NCBI RefSeq assembly: GCF_001557875.1
Contig: NZ_LNRF01000004.1
Span: forward strand, 248,001 to 312,000
Source of the DNA: Vibrio splendidus
Lineage (GTDB): Bacteria > Pseudomonadota > Gammaproteobacteria > Enterobacterales > Vibrionaceae
Length of the DNA stretch: 64,000 bases
Direction: 5' to 3'
A model generated the notes under the pieces. It saw only the letters and a program-made list of their open reading frames with translations, had not been told where the DNA came from and did no database searches. The first letter of the stretch is position 1. Each line of letters opens with the position of its first letter. Position numbers and translations under genes: made by a program. Shown here piece by piece: positions 19,285 through 29,462 of the stretch.

Positions 19285-21684
19285 TTACCACTGAAAAAGC
19301 TTCTTTAGCCACTGTTTTGGTTGACTTTCACAGCCCTTTTTAATGTTTCCATCTTCATCCCAAACCGGCAGTTTCACCGTACCATCACAGTCAAATTCTA
19401 AAGCACCTTCAGAAGTTCGAGTAAAACTAGCCGTCGCAATCCCATTCGGCCAAGGCAGCAATAGTTGTTCTGGTGTTCTATGCTTCAGGTAATCGGCGTA
19501 GACACGTAACGCACCGCTTGAGCCCGTGAGTTTAGTCGGCTTATTGTCATCACGTCCTAGCCAGATGGTTGTGACCTCACGTCCGTCAACACCCACGAAC
19601 CAACTGTCTCGGCTATCATTACTGGTGCCCGTTTTACCGGCTAAACCAGCCCATGCAAATTGGCCTTGTAGGAAACGACCAGTACCTTCCGACACACCAC
19701 GCTTCATTGCATAGGTCGTAAGCCAAGCCGCTTGCTGGTCAACGCTTTGTGATACGCGAGGAATAGATTGATATAAAACCTCACCATCATTATCAACAAC
19801 CGAACGAAGCGCAGACAAAGGTGCGATACGGCCAGAGTTGGTGATGGTTTGATACATCTGCGCGACCTGAAACGGGGTCAATGAGAATGATCCCAAAAAC
19901 ATCGATGGCACTGGGCGAATCTCGTTTTTATCGACACCCAGTTTTCCAATCGTATCCGAAACGCTATCAATACCTAACTGCATCCCCAAACGAACGGTAG
20001 GTACGTTGTAAGACTTAGAAAGCGCCACATACAAGGGCACATCTCCGCGAAACTTGCGATCGAAGTTTCTTGGGCTCCAAACGCTGCCTTTACTGCCTTT
20101 CAAACTCAGTGGCGTATCCTTCAACGTCGTCGCCAACGTGTACTTCTGAGGTTGTTCTAATGCGGTTAAATAGATTGCAGGCTTAACCAAAGAACCAATA
20201 GGTCGACTCGCATTCAATGCACGGTTAAAGCCATCGTAGCCAGTACGCTTACCACCAACCATCGCTCGGATTTCACCGGTATTTCTATCCACGGCAATAG
20301 CTGCTGCTTCCAGTTTGTTACCTGCGGTTTTCGATAAATCAGGCACCTTGCGAGCAATCGACTTCTCTAACTTGTCTTGGGAAACCGGATCCAGAGAGGT
20401 GAAGACTCGAATCCCTTTTTTCGCCTCAAATCGATCACCGACATACTTCTTAAGCTCAATGTTTACTTGTTGGAAGTAAGCTGGCTGGCGGCTAGCAATA
20501 CGTGGGTTGTCTTGAATATCCAAATCACGACTCGCCGCTTCTTCGTATTGTCGCGGAGTTAATATGTCTTGCTGCATCAATAAGCGAAGAACCAAATCGC
20601 GTCGAGTCTTGGCACGCTCAGGATAACGAACCGGATTGTAATACGAAGGTCCTTTCACCATACCAACAAGCAGTGCTAGCTGATCGATACGAAGCTCTTG
20701 AATTGGCTGACCAAAGTACAAGCGAGACGCTAAACCGAAGCCATGAATCGCTTGCCCACCATTTTGCCCAAGGTAAACCTCGTTTAAGTAAGCCTCTAGG
20801 ATACGGTCTTTGCTGTAACGATGGTCCAAGATAAGTGCAATGTAGGCTTCACGAACCTTACGCCACAATGTACGTTCACTGGACAGGAACAGGTTTTTTG
20901 CCAACTGTTGTGTCAGCGTACTACCACCTTGTACCGTTCGCCCGGCTTTGACGTTAACCACCATTGCACGAGCGATGGCCAGTGGCGACACCCCATCGTG
21001 TTGATAGAAGTTTCGGTCTTCGGTTGCTAATAAGGCATCAACCATCACTTCTGGGAATTGATTACGTTTTAAGAACAGGCGCTGCTCATCGTTACTTTTC
21101 TCAAGCATGCCAAGCATTTTCGGTTCAACACGTAGGTAGCCCATGTCGCCTTTCTTCTCTAGCGACTGAATGCGAGTCAACTCGTTACCATTGAAATGCA
21201 GCATCACATGACGATCCGCTTCTGGTCCATCGACAAACTCGAACGGACGACGAATCATTTCAATCTTGGTGGAAGAAGAAGAGTATTCGCCCGGGTGACG
21301 AGGCGCATTCACCTTGCGATAATTAAGTACATCGAGCTCATTCTTAACCTGAACCAAACTCACCGGAGTTCCCGGAGACAGGTCTAGCACTCGCGCATAA
21401 ACCACGGTCGGCAAATCAAACAGCTGACCTTCAAAGCGCTGCTTAACCACAGAATCGAGATAAATACCGACGAACAACAGCAATGCCGCAAGCGCTAAGC
21501 CTGCTTTCCAAGAAATGCCCCACAGGATCTTCAACCAACCTCTTTTGCCAGTTTTCTTAGCCTTAGGTTTGGTCTTTTTCGCAGCCGCTCTTGGTTTTCT
21601 TGGCTTGGCTTTGGTCGCTGGTGACTTCTTTGCTGGCGCTTTTTTAGGTGGTGCCTTTTTTGGCGTTAACATTTTGGTCATCAT
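19285..21684 (-). CDS. mrcB: Penicillin-binding protein 1B (bifunctional transglycosylase/transpeptidase)
   Basis: This 799-residue class A PBP polymerises and cross-links peptidoglycan. It has a very Lys/Pro/Ala-rich cytoplasmic tail (1-48), one membrane helix (about 50-70), and a UB2H-like region. The GT51 transglycosylase carries EDRNFYQHDG and GGSTLTQQLAKN, and the transpeptidase has SxxK in GSLVKP, SxN in SKSYNVP and KTGT in GKTGTSND. The UB2H region suggests activation by an LpoB-type lipoprotein, as in E. coli. The start overlaps the hrpB stop by 4 nt, so translation is coupled. An in-frame ATG lies directly after the first and could also be used. Confidence 0.96.
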   Translation of the reverse strand: MMTKMLTPKKAPPKKAPAKKSPATKAKPRKPRAAAKKTKPKAKKTGKRGWLKILWGISWKAGLALAALLLFVGIYLDSVVKQRFEGQLFDLPTVVYARVLDLSPGTPVSLVQVKNELDVLNYRKVNAPRHPGEYSSSSTKIEMIRRPFEFVDGPEADRHVMLHFNGNELTRIQSLEKKGDMGYLRVEPKMLGMLEKSNDEQRLFLKRNQFPEVMVDALLATEDRNFYQHDGVSPLAIARAMVVNVKAGRTVQGGSTLTQQLAKNLFLSSERTLWRKVREAYIALILDHRYSKDRILEAYLNEVYLGQNGGQAIHGFGLASRLYFGQPIQELRIDQLALLVGMVKGPSYYNPVRYPERAKTRRDLVLRLLMQQDILTPRQYEEAASRDLDIQDNPRIASRQPAYFQQVNIELKKYVGDRFEAKKGIRVFTSLDPVSQDKLEKSIARKVPDLSKTAGNKLEAAAIAVDRNTGEIRAMVGGKRTGYDGFNRALNASRPIGSLVKPAIYLTALEQPQKYTLATTLKDTPLSLKGSKGSVWSPRNFDRKFRGDVPLYVALSKSYNVPTVRLGMQLGIDSVSDTIGKLGVDKNEIRPVPSMFLGSFSLTPFQVAQMYQTITNSGRIAPLSALRSVVDNDGEVLYQSIPRVSQSVDQQAAWLTTYAMKRGVSEGTGRFLQGQFAWAGLAGKTGTSNDSRDSWFVGVDGREVTTIWLGRDDNKPTKLTGSSGALRVYADYLKHRTPEQLLLPWPNGIATASFTRTSEGALEFDCDGTVKLPVWDEDGNIKKGCESQPKQWLKKLFQW

Positions 21685-24179
21685 CGATTCAACTGTCGTT
21701 TGGTTTTAGTGGTTGCTACATGGTTAGCAGGGTCATCCGGCCAAGGATGTTTGGGGTAACGGCCTTTCATCTCTTTTTGTACTTCTTTATACGCGCCAGC
21801 CCAAAAGCCAGCTAAATCTTGAGTAATTTGCAGTGGTCGCTGTGCTGGAGAAAGTAGCTCAAGCACTACTTTTTTACGCCCTTGCGCGATCAATGGCGAG
21901 TCTTGTTCACCAAAGACTTCCTGCATTCGCACTGAGATCACTGGTTCAGACTGATATTGATAACGAATAGCCTTCTTACTGCCGGTCGGCATCACATAGT
22001 GCGTTGGTAACCATTGGTCTATTTCTTGATTCAAAGGCCAGCCAAGATAAGCCGACAATGCCTGTTCAATCGAAACACTAGCCAGCCCTTTTGCCGACTT
22101 AATGCCATTCAGATAGGGTGATAGCCACTCATCAAGGTATTCAATTAAACTCGCGTCATCCATCGCTGGCCAATCATGCTCAGGTATCCAAAGTTCTGCA
22201 CAGCGTATACGTTCAACCAACTGCTTAGCTGAAGGTGTCCAATTTAAGCGATCCAATCCGCATCGAGCGACATAATTGAGCAGCGCTTGGCTAGCCTGAT
22301 TCACATCGGGATCAGGTAAAGCTTTGGTACTGATAATCAACTTGCCCAGAGACATACGCTGCTCAGCAACTAAACGGCCACGCTTCTCATCCCAATCTGC
22401 GTAATCAGAACGCACAAACAGTTTTGGAAATTCTGCTTCTAGCTGCGCAATATCAACCGCTGTGGCTAAGAAAATTTGACTGGCTCGCCCGGTGCTGCGC
22501 ATCAAATCAATCACTACGATATAGTCATTGTTCGCCAATGGATCATCATCACGAACCTCAGCGCCGTGACCATTAGCCAAAAGGAAAGCACTGCTGGTCG
22601 CGCTTCTCACTTGTGCAATCCGATCCGGGAAAGCAAAACAAAGCACTAATGGTAGCAATGATTCATCAGCTTGTGACAAATCTAAGTGATGATTGAGTTT
22701 GCTCGCGAGACTTTTCGCTCGCTGCATCACCACGTTATTTTTGGAATGTTTTCTTTGCTTAAGTCGATGCAAAGAGTGTTGAATATCCGTCACATTGCGT
22801 TCCGGCTCCTCAAGCAAAGCAGCGGCAACAATCGCAATGTTCAATAAAGCAGGACCACCTTGCTGCGCTTTAACTAACATGCTGGCAATACGAGGATCTA
22901 AACCTAAACGCTGGGCCTGTGTTCCTAACGCCGTAAATTGACCATTACCGTCTAATAATTCAAGAGTCTGTAAGAGTTGCTTGGCTTGTCCAATAGAAGC
23001 TTTGGGGGGAACGTCTAACCATTGCCGCTCATCGGCACTCGCAGCGCCCCATTGCGTCAATTCAGACACCAACGAAGACAAATCAGAATGGAGAATCTCA
23101 GGCTCAGGTACAGCGGGTTGCTGCATTAACTGCGTTTCGCTGTACAAACGAATGCACAAGCCCTCTTCAATTCGTCCCGCACGGCCTGCTCGCTGCTCAG
23201 CAGAAGACTGCGAGATTTTCACTTGCTCAAGCTTGGTAATACCGGTTTTCAGATCGAACTTCGCCACACGTTCAAGCCCGGAATCGACCACCAGTCGAAT
23301 ACCTTCAATCGTCAAAGAAGTCTCAGCAATATTGGTCGCTAACACCACCTTTCGACGCCCTTTCTCTGATGGCGCGATCGCTTTCTGCTGTTGAGAAAAG
23401 CTGAGTTGCCCATACAAAGGGCAAACATCGATATCACTGGCGAGTTGTTCCAGTTGAGATTCCACCTGCTTAATCACAGCAACGCCCGGCAAAAAGGCCA
23501 GAAGTGAGCCTGACTCTTTCTCCATCAGAGAGCGAATCACGTTGGCCATTTTAGGGGCTAGATATTCATTTGCGCTAAGAGGCTGATAACGGAAGTCGAC
23601 CGGAAAGGTGCGACCTTGTGATTCAACGTATTTGGCATTAGGCAGCAAAGTTTGCAACGCTTGTTGATCTAAGGTTGCCGACATCACAACCACTTTCAAA
23701 TCATCACGCAGTGCTTCTTGAATCTCCAAGCTAAAGGCCAGTGCGGTATCTGCATGGATACTGCGCTCGTGAAACTCATCAAAGATCACCATATCAACCC
23801 CAGTCAATTCAGGGTCGGTTTGAATCATTCTCGTCATGATCCCTTCGGTAACAATCTCTAGGCGAGTCGCACTGCTGGTTTTAGATTCACCACGAACTCT
23901 AAAGCCAATGCTCTCCCCCACCTTTTCTCCCAATTGGCTCGCTAAGTAAGTCGCAATATTTCTTGCAGCCAAACGCCTCGGTTCAAGCATGATGATTTTG
24001 CCTTGAACGGCTTTGGTCTTAACTAACTGTAAAGGGAAGAATGTTGACTTACCCGCACCGGGAGCGGCCTTTAGAATAAGTTGAGTGTGTGTTTCTACGC
24101 CAGCGAGCAGATCTGGCATCACAGCTTCTATGGGCAGTTGTGGCAATGGGAGAACCTTGTGGTGTAATGTTGGCAACAT
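21681..24179 (-). CDS. hrpB: ATP-dependent RNA helicase HrpB
   Basis: This 832-residue DEAH-family helicase shows Walker A APGAGKST, motif II DEFH (in FDEFHERS), motif III SAT, motif VI QRAGRAGR and a C-terminal HrpB-specific domain. The linkage hrpB-mrcB is the same as in E. coli. The cellular role of HrpB is not well defined; related DEAH helicases act in RNA processing. Its start is only 34 nt from the divergent sfsA start, so both promoters must share that space or lie within the opposing genes. Confidence 0.95.
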   Translation of the reverse strand: MLPTLHHKVLPLPQLPIEAVMPDLLAGVETHTQLILKAAPGAGKSTFFPLQLVKTKAVQGKIIMLEPRRLAARNIATYLASQLGEKVGESIGFRVRGESKTSSATRLEIVTEGIMTRMIQTDPELTGVDMVIFDEFHERSIHADTALAFSLEIQEALRDDLKVVVMSATLDQQALQTLLPNAKYVESQGRTFPVDFRYQPLSANEYLAPKMANVIRSLMEKESGSLLAFLPGVAVIKQVESQLEQLASDIDVCPLYGQLSFSQQQKAIAPSEKGRRKVVLATNIAETSLTIEGIRLVVDSGLERVAKFDLKTGITKLEQVKISQSSAEQRAGRAGRIEEGLCIRLYSETQLMQQPAVPEPEILHSDLSSLVSELTQWGAASADERQWLDVPPKASIGQAKQLLQTLELLDGNGQFTALGTQAQRLGLDPRIASMLVKAQQGGPALLNIAIVAAALLEEPERNVTDIQHSLHRLKQRKHSKNNVVMQRAKSLASKLNHHLDLSQADESLLPLVLCFAFPDRIAQVRSATSSAFLLANGHGAEVRDDDPLANNDYIVVIDLMRSTGRASQIFLATAVDIAQLEAEFPKLFVRSDYADWDEKRGRLVAEQRMSLGKLIISTKALPDPDVNQASQALLNYVARCGLDRLNWTPSAKQLVERIRCAELWIPEHDWPAMDDASLIEYLDEWLSPYLNGIKSAKGLASVSIEQALSAYLGWPLNQEIDQWLPTHYVMPTGSKKAIRYQYQSEPVISVRMQEVFGEQDSPLIAQGRKKVVLELLSPAQRPLQITQDLAGFWAGAYKEVQKEMKGRYPKHPWPDDPANHVATTKTKRQLNR

Positions 24180-24213
24180 TGTACATAAAAACCTACCTGT
24201 CTAAATAAGTAAT

Positions 24214-24939
24214 ATGCACTTCAATCCGCCATTAGAGCCAGCGACTCTTATTAAACGCTATAAACGCTTTCTCACTGACATCCAACTTCCAGACGGCAGC
24301 GAGCGTACTATCCACTGTGCTAACACTGGAGCGATGACAGGGTGTGCGACTCCTGGCAATACGGTGTGGTACTCAACATCTGATAATGCAAAAAGAAAGT
24401 ACCCAAACAGCTGGGAGATCTCAGAAACAGACAAAGGTCATCGTATTTGTGTAAATACTGCGCGGGCAAACCAGCTAGCAGTGGAAGCAATTGAAAATGG
24501 GACTATAGTTGAACTCTTAGGTTATAACGCGTTACGAACCGAAGTGAAATATGGCAGTGAGAATAGTCGCATTGATATTCTGCTTGAAGATAACGAAAAG
24601 CCGCCTTGCTATATCGAAGTAAAAAGCGTCACTTTGCTCGACGAGCAAGAAACGTCTACTAAAGGGCAAGGCTTTTTCCCTGATGCGGTCACAACCAGAG
24701 GCCAAAAACATCTGCGTGAACTCACAGAAATGGTCGAATCTGGAAATAGAGCCGTACTTTTATTCACTGTTTTACATTCAGGTATTGAAAAAGTGTCTGC
24801 GGCACACCATATAGACGCCAAATATTCGTTATTACTAAAACAAGCACAAGACGCTGGAGTTGAAGTGCTTTGCTATAAAGCAGAGCTCAGCAGTACTCAA
24901 ATACAACTAAAACAAGCTGTTGAATTTATCAATAGCTAA
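24214..24939 (+). CDS. sfsA: DNA/RNA nuclease SfsA (sugar fermentation stimulation protein A)
   Basis: This 241-residue SfsA protein has an N-terminal OB-like domain (about 1-80) with [13 protein letters not shown], and a PD-(D/E)xK nuclease-like domain with RIDILLE and [10 protein letters not shown] supplying the acidic and Lys residues. E. coli SfsA was first found to raise maltose-gene expression; homologues have been described as nucleic-acid binding or nuclease proteins. It lies directly before dksA, as in enterobacteria. Confidence 0.94.
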   Translation: MHFNPPLEPATLIKRYKRFLTDIQLPDGSERTIHCANTGAMTGCATPGNTVWYSTSDNAKRKYPNSWEISETDKGHRICVNTARANQLAVEAIENGTIVELLGYNALRTEVKYGSENSRIDILLEDNEKPPCYIEVKSVTLLDEQETSTKGQGFFPDAVTTRGQKHLRELTEMVESGNRAVLLFTVLHSGIEKVSAAHHIDAKYSLLLKQAQDAGVEVLCYKAELSSTQIQLKQAVEFINS

Positions 24940-25074
24940 GCAAAGATGCTGAACTAATCACATTGATTGCAAGTTTGAATAAGAGTATTTGCCACCATTC
25001 GTTCTTTCTGCTATAGATACCCGCCTTAAAATTAGCTGCTTTGCAGTTGACTAGGTGTAAATAGGAGATGCTGT

Positions 25075-25521
25075 ATGCCAGAATCTAAGAAAAAAGCGCT
25101 AGGCATCCTAGCCATCGCAGGTGTTGAACCGTACCAAGAGAAGCCAGGTGAAGAGTACATGTCACCTGAGCAAACGGAACATTTTACAAAAATTTTAGCA
25201 GCTTGGCGCAACCAGCTCAGGGAAGAAGTTGATCGTACTGTGCACCACATGCAGGACGAAGCAGCGAATTTCCCAGACCCAGTTGACCGAGCTTCTCAAG
25301 AAGAAGAATTCAGCCTAGAGTTACGTAACCGTGACCGTGAGCGTCGTCTTATCAAAAAAATTGAGAAGACATTAGACAAGATCGAAGAAGACGATTTCGG
25401 CTTCTGTGATTCTTGCGGTATCGAGATTGGCATTCGTCGCCTTGAAGCTCGTCCAACTGCTGATCTTTGTATTGACTGTAAAACACTTGCAGAGATCAAA
25501 GAGAAACAGATGCAAGGTTAA
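25075..25521 (+). CDS. dksA: RNA polymerase-binding transcription factor DksA
   Basis: This 148-residue stringent-response cofactor inserts its coiled coil into the RNA polymerase secondary channel together with ppGpp. The acidic tip motif is DPVDRAS, followed by the second coiled-coil helix. The four-Cys zinc finger is CDSC...CIDC near the C-terminus. The sequence is almost collinear with E. coli DksA. A clean ggag-type ribosome binding site precedes ATG 25075, and a terminator follows at 25539. Confidence 0.97.
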   Translation: MPESKKKALGILAIAGVEPYQEKPGEEYMSPEQTEHFTKILAAWRNQLREEVDRTVHHMQDEAANFPDPVDRASQEEEFSLELRNRDRERRLIKKIEKTLDKIEEDDFGFCDSCGIEIGIRRLEARPTADLCIDCKTLAEIKEKQMQG

Positions 25522-25538
25522 TTCTTGCAGATGTAAAG

Positions 25539-25566
25539 AAAGGGAGCCTTGGCTCCCTTTTTTGTT
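25539..25566 (+). terminator. Rho-independent terminator after dksA
   Basis: An 8- to 10-bp stem (aaagggagcc / ggctcccttt) with a 2-nt apical spacer and a T-tract, 17 nt after the dksA stop. Confidence 0.93.
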
Positions 25567-25620
25567 TGTTATCCAAGCGAAGTATTTCACACGCTTGATA
25601 GTAAATAACAGCTTTAAGCC

Positions 25621-25680
25621 TTAGTTCTATACATCAAACCTTTTTTCTATAGATTGAAGCTTAGTTCTACGTATTAAAGC
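25621..25680 (+). repeat. Three imperfect 20-nt tandem units upstream of gluQ
   Basis: Three consecutive 20-nt blocks begin at 25621, 25641 and 25661 and share the frame TTnnTTCTAnnnATnnAAnC. The first and third start with ttagttcta; the middle one is more diverged. They lie 61-120 nt before the gluQ start. Function unknown. Confidence 0.55.
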
Positions 25681-25740
25681 TCTTGTTAAACGTCTTAAGA
25701 ATCGGCTACTGCGGTACCATTTAGATTAGGTTGTTCACTC

Positions 25741-26616
25741 ATGAATTATATCGGGCGCTTTGCACCATCACCGTCAGGTCCTCTTCATTTTGGCTCACTT
25801 GTTGCTGCTCTTGGTAGCTACTTTCAAGCAAAATCTAACCAAGGAAAATGGTTAGTTCGTATGGAAGACCTAGATCCACCAAGAGAAATGGCCGGCGCTG
25901 CAGACCTCATTCTTAAGACGCTTGAGGCTTACCACCTATTTTGGGATGGTGAAGTCGTCTATCAAAGCCAACGTCATGGCTTGTATCAAGCTCAAATCGA
26001 TCAATGGGTCACTGACAATCAAGCCTACTACTGCCAATGCACCCGCAAGCAGATAAAGGCTTTGGGTGGCTTTTACAATGGTCACTGTCGAGATGCAGGC
26101 TTAATCGATTCAGGTGAACAGGCGGTGCGCTTGCGCATGGATTTTCCTGTAGAGTCCTTTGATGATGTTCGCCACGGCACCATTCAAATCCCTAAAGCAT
26201 TGGCTGAAGAAGATTTTATTATAAAACGCAGAGATGGATTGTTTGCCTATAACTTGGCCGTTGTCCTTGATGACATCGAACAAGGAGTAACAGAAGTCGT
26301 AAGAGGCGCAGACCTGATAGAACCAACCGGTCGACAAATCAGTTTGTACAAGACGCTCAAGCAAAAAACAGTCAGTTACCTGCACTTACCATTGGCAACC
26401 GATGGCTTGGGGAATAAACTGTCAAAACAGAACCATGCCACCGCGATAGATATCGATAATCCAAAACCAACGTTACTCAACGCGATGCGATTCTTAGGTT
26501 TTGATATCCCGACAGCCCTTTGTGAGGCTTCAATGGATGAGATTTTATTGTGGGGCTGCCAGCAATGGAACGTCAGTCAGTTACCTGATAGTTTACAAAA
26601 AGAGCACTGTAATTAG
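25741..26616 (+). CDS. gluQ: Glutamyl-Q tRNA(Asp) synthetase
   Basis: This 291-residue truncated glutamyl-tRNA synthetase paralogue attaches glutamate to the queuosine base in the anticodon of tRNA(Asp). It has the class I signature FAPSPSGPLHFGS, the KLSKQNH version of KMSKS, and a zinc-site region YYCQCTRKQ...GHC. The anticodon-binding domain of full GluRS is missing, as expected for GluQ-RS. It lies between dksA and pcnB as in E. coli. Confidence 0.95.
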   Translation: MNYIGRFAPSPSGPLHFGSLVAALGSYFQAKSNQGKWLVRMEDLDPPREMAGAADLILKTLEAYHLFWDGEVVYQSQRHGLYQAQIDQWVTDNQAYYCQCTRKQIKALGGFYNGHCRDAGLIDSGEQAVRLRMDFPVESFDDVRHGTIQIPKALAEEDFIIKRRDGLFAYNLAVVLDDIEQGVTEVVRGADLIEPTGRQISLYKTLKQKTVSYLHLPLATDGLGNKLSKQNHATAIDIDNPKPTLLNAMRFLGFDIPTALCEASMDEILLWGCQQWNVSQLPDSLQKEHCN

Positions 26617-26799
26617 CTCGAAACTCACGGCAAATAGCAAAAACGACACATAAAAATGCCATAACCAACCACTGTGGTTAAGCAGACGATGTTCTCAAAT
26701 GGCTCGCGCTAAGCTATTATTAGCCGCAATTAAACTCTGCACTACCACTTTGGACTAAGAGAAAAACAAAGTTGGCGATACCTACTTTGTTCTAAACTA

Positions 26800-28155
26800 A
26801 TGAATACAAACGACAATACCCCAAGCGAACAACGCGGATTCCACGAATTAGCTCTGAATATTTATACTCGTCAAGAGCACAATATTTCACGCAAGCAGAT
26901 CAGCGACAACGCACTAAAAGTGCTATATCGCCTGAATGGTGCGGGTTTTGACGCATTTCTAGTCGGTGGTGGTGTGCGCGATATCTTATTAGGCTCTCAG
27001 CCAAAAGATTTTGATATTGCGACCAACGCAACGCCAGAGCAAATCAAACACCTCTTCAGAAACTGTCGCCTTATCGGTCGCCGTTTCCGCTTGGCACATA
27101 TCATGTTTGGTCGTGACATCATTGAAGTGGCAACTTTCCGTGGCCACCACCAAGAACCATCGAAAAACGTGTCTGCACAATCGAAAGAAGGCATGCTACT
27201 GCGCGATAACGTGTACGGCAGTGTTGATGAAGATGCAGAACGTCGTGACTTCACAATCAACGCGATGTACTACAACATTGCAGACTACAGCATCCACGAT
27301 TACGCGGGTGGTGTAGAAGATTTAGAAGATAAACTGATCCGCCTGATTGGTGATCCAGAAACACGTTACCGCGAAGACCCAGTACGTATGCTACGTGCAA
27401 TGCGCTTCGCCGCTAAACTGGATTTCGATATTGAAGAAGACACAGCTGACCCGATTGAAGAGTTAGCGCACCTTCTAAGAGATATCCCGGCAGCGCGCCT
27501 TTACGAAGAGTCTCTGAAATTGCTGCAATCAGGTCACGGTTTAGAAACTTACCACCTAATGCGCGAGTACAACCTCTTTCAACAGATGTTCCCAGCAGTA
27601 GCGGAATACTTCACAGAAGATTACGACTCTCACACAGAGCAGATGCTTGATTTGGTTCTCGATTCAACCGATCTTCGCATCGAAGATGGTAAGCGAGTAA
27701 ACCCAGCATTCATGTTTGCAGCGATGCTTTGGTACCCAATGAACAAGCTGGCAGACAAACTTGTCGCTGAACAGGGTATGGCACACTACGATGCGATCAT
27801 GGAAGCGAGTAACATCATTCTTGATCAACAAGTAAAATCTATTGCTATTCCTCGTCGTCACACCGCAACCATTCGCGAAGTCTGGCAACTGCAACTTCGA
27901 CTGCCTCGCCGCAACGGTAAACGTGCAGTTCGTCTAATGGAGCTCAACAAGTTCCGTGCAGGCTACGATTTCCTAGAAATGCGTGGTGAGATTGAAGGCG
28001 GCGAAACTAAAGAGCTTGCGAAATGGTGGGAGCGTTATCAAACAGCCGGTCGCAACATGCGTCAAGCGATGGCTAACGACGTTGCAGCACCATCAAAGTC
28101 AGGCCATCGTCGCCGTAAGACTTACCGAAACAAAAAGAGTAAGCAATCAGAATGA
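26800..28155 (+). CDS. pcnB: Poly(A) polymerase I
   Basis: This 451-residue nucleotidyltransferase adds 3' poly(A) tails that promote RNA decay. The head domain has GGGVRDILLGSQPKDFDIATNATP, with the catalytic DxD in DFD and the RRFRLAH block. The protein ends in a strongly basic tail (HRRRKTYRNKK) typical of bacterial PAP rather than CCA-adding enzymes. ATG 26800 gives a normal length; in-frame upstream alternatives are not supported by a better ribosome binding site. The stop overlaps the folK start by 4 nt. Confidence 0.94.
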   Translation: MNTNDNTPSEQRGFHELALNIYTRQEHNISRKQISDNALKVLYRLNGAGFDAFLVGGGVRDILLGSQPKDFDIATNATPEQIKHLFRNCRLIGRRFRLAHIMFGRDIIEVATFRGHHQEPSKNVSAQSKEGMLLRDNVYGSVDEDAERRDFTINAMYYNIADYSIHDYAGGVEDLEDKLIRLIGDPETRYREDPVRMLRAMRFAAKLDFDIEEDTADPIEELAHLLRDIPAARLYEESLKLLQSGHGLETYHLMREYNLFQQMFPAVAEYFTEDYDSHTEQMLDLVLDSTDLRIEDGKRVNPAFMFAAMLWYPMNKLADKLVAEQGMAHYDAIMEASNIILDQQVKSIAIPRRHTATIREVWQLQLRLPRRNGKRAVRLMELNKFRAGYDFLEMRGEIEGGETKELAKWWERYQTAGRNMRQAMANDVAAPSKSGHRRRKTYRNKKSKQSE

Positions 28156-28637
28156 TAACGGCTTACATTGCGGTCGGCAGCAACCTTGCCGACCCAGTTA
28201 GCCAAGCAAATTTGGCTATCGAAACGCTAAAAAGCCTACCGCGATCAACGTTTATTGCGACCTCTCAGCTATATAGTAGCACTCCAATGGGGCCGCAAAA
28301 TCAACCGGACTACATCAACGCGGTAGTCGCTATCCAAACCGAATTAACGCCAATTGAACTGCTTGATTGCACTCAAAAGATCGAGTTAGAGCAAGGGCGT
28401 GTCCGTAAAGACGAGCGTTGGGGACCAAGAACCTTGGATCTCGACATTGTGTTATACGGCAATGAGGTGATCGATTCAGAGCGCTTAGTCGTTCCTCATT
28501 ACGGAATGAAAGAACGAGAGTTTGTACTCTACCCGCTTGCTGAAATCGCACCAAGTTTACAACTCCCTGATGGGACTGAGCTGACAGAACTGCTGAAAAT
28601 AGTAGATAAGAACGGGCTCAATGTTTGGCAACAATAG
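28152..28637 (+). CDS. folK: 6-hydroxymethyl-7,8-dihydropterin pyrophosphokinase
   Basis: This 161-residue HPPK transfers pyrophosphate from ATP to 6-hydroxymethyl-dihydropterin in folate synthesis. The signature RWGPRTLDLDIVLYG is present, along with GSNL at the N-terminus and the substrate region GPQNQPDYINAV. ATGA overlap with pcnB indicates translational coupling. It is followed after 22 nt by panB, the usual pcnB-folK-panB-panC series. Confidence 0.96.
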   Translation: MITAYIAVGSNLADPVSQANLAIETLKSLPRSTFIATSQLYSSTPMGPQNQPDYINAVVAIQTELTPIELLDCTQKIELEQGRVRKDERWGPRTLDLDIVLYGNEVIDSERLVVPHYGMKEREFVLYPLAEIAPSLQLPDGTELTELLKIVDKNGLNVWQQ

Positions 28638-28659
28638 CCAAGCGCATTAAGGAAAACCA

Positions 28660-29454
28660 ATGAAAAAAGTAACCATTAACGACCTGATCAAATGCAAACG
28701 TGAAGGCCGTAAATTCGCGACGTCGACAGCTTATGATGCGAGCTTTGCTCAATTATTCGAAAGCCAAGAGATGCCTGTACTGCTTGTCGGTGATTCACTG
28801 GGTATGGTTTTACAAGGCCATAACGATACATTACCAGTAACCGTTGAAGACATTGCTTATCATACTCGCTCAGTGCGTGCTGGTAGCCCAAACTGTCTTC
28901 TTATGGCTGACATGCCTTTCATGAGCTACGCAACACCAGAGCAAGCTTGTGAGAGCGCAGCTACCTTGATGCGTGCTGGCGCGAACATGGTAAAAATCGA
29001 AGGCGGAAGCTGGTTGGTTGATACTGTGAAGATGCTAACAGAACGTGCAGTGCCAGTATGTGCACACTTAGGCTTGACGCCTCAATCTGTGAACATTTTT
29101 GGTGGTTACAAAATTCAAGGTCGTGACGACGAGCAAGCAGACAAAATGGTTGCTGACGCACTCGCGCTACAAAATGCAGGTGCTCAAATCGTTCTACTTG
29201 AATGTGTACCGGCTTCATTAGCAAAACGAATTACAGATGCTTGCCACGTGCCAGTTATTGGTATTGGTGCAGGTAATGTTACCGATGGTCAGATCTTGGT
29301 TATGCATGACATGTTCGGTATTTCTGCGAACTACATGCCGAAGTTCTCTAAGAATTTCCTAGCAGAAACAGGTGATATGCGTAAGGCAGTAGCTCTATAC
29401 AAAGAAGAAGTAGAGAGTGCGCGCTTCCCTGATGAAGCTCATACAATCGCTTAG
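28660..29454 (+). CDS. panB: 3-methyl-2-oxobutanoate hydroxymethyltransferase
   Basis: This 264-residue TIM-barrel enzyme makes ketopantoate from ketoisovalerate and methylene-THF, the first step of pantothenate synthesis. Conserved blocks include [18 protein letters not shown] (Mg-binding Asp), MVKIEGG and GIGAG. aaggaaa is the ribosome binding site. It is separated from panC by 8 nt. Confidence 0.97.
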   Translation: MKKVTINDLIKCKREGRKFATSTAYDASFAQLFESQEMPVLLVGDSLGMVLQGHNDTLPVTVEDIAYHTRSVRAGSPNCLLMADMPFMSYATPEQACESAATLMRAGANMVKIEGGSWLVDTVKMLTERAVPVCAHLGLTPQSVNIFGGYKIQGRDDEQADKMVADALALQNAGAQIVLLECVPASLAKRITDACHVPVIGIGAGNVTDGQILVMHDMFGISANYMPKFSKNFLAETGDMRKAVALYKEEVESARFPDEAHTIA

Positions 29455-29462
29455 GAGTAAGT

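Noticed and set aside
20377-21387. Several open frames antisense to mrcB
   Set aside because: They lie fully inside a strongly conserved gene, lack ribosome binding sites and have no recognisable content.
22981-23394. A 137-codon frame antisense to hrpB
   Set aside because: It is contained within conserved helicase motifs and shows no independent features.
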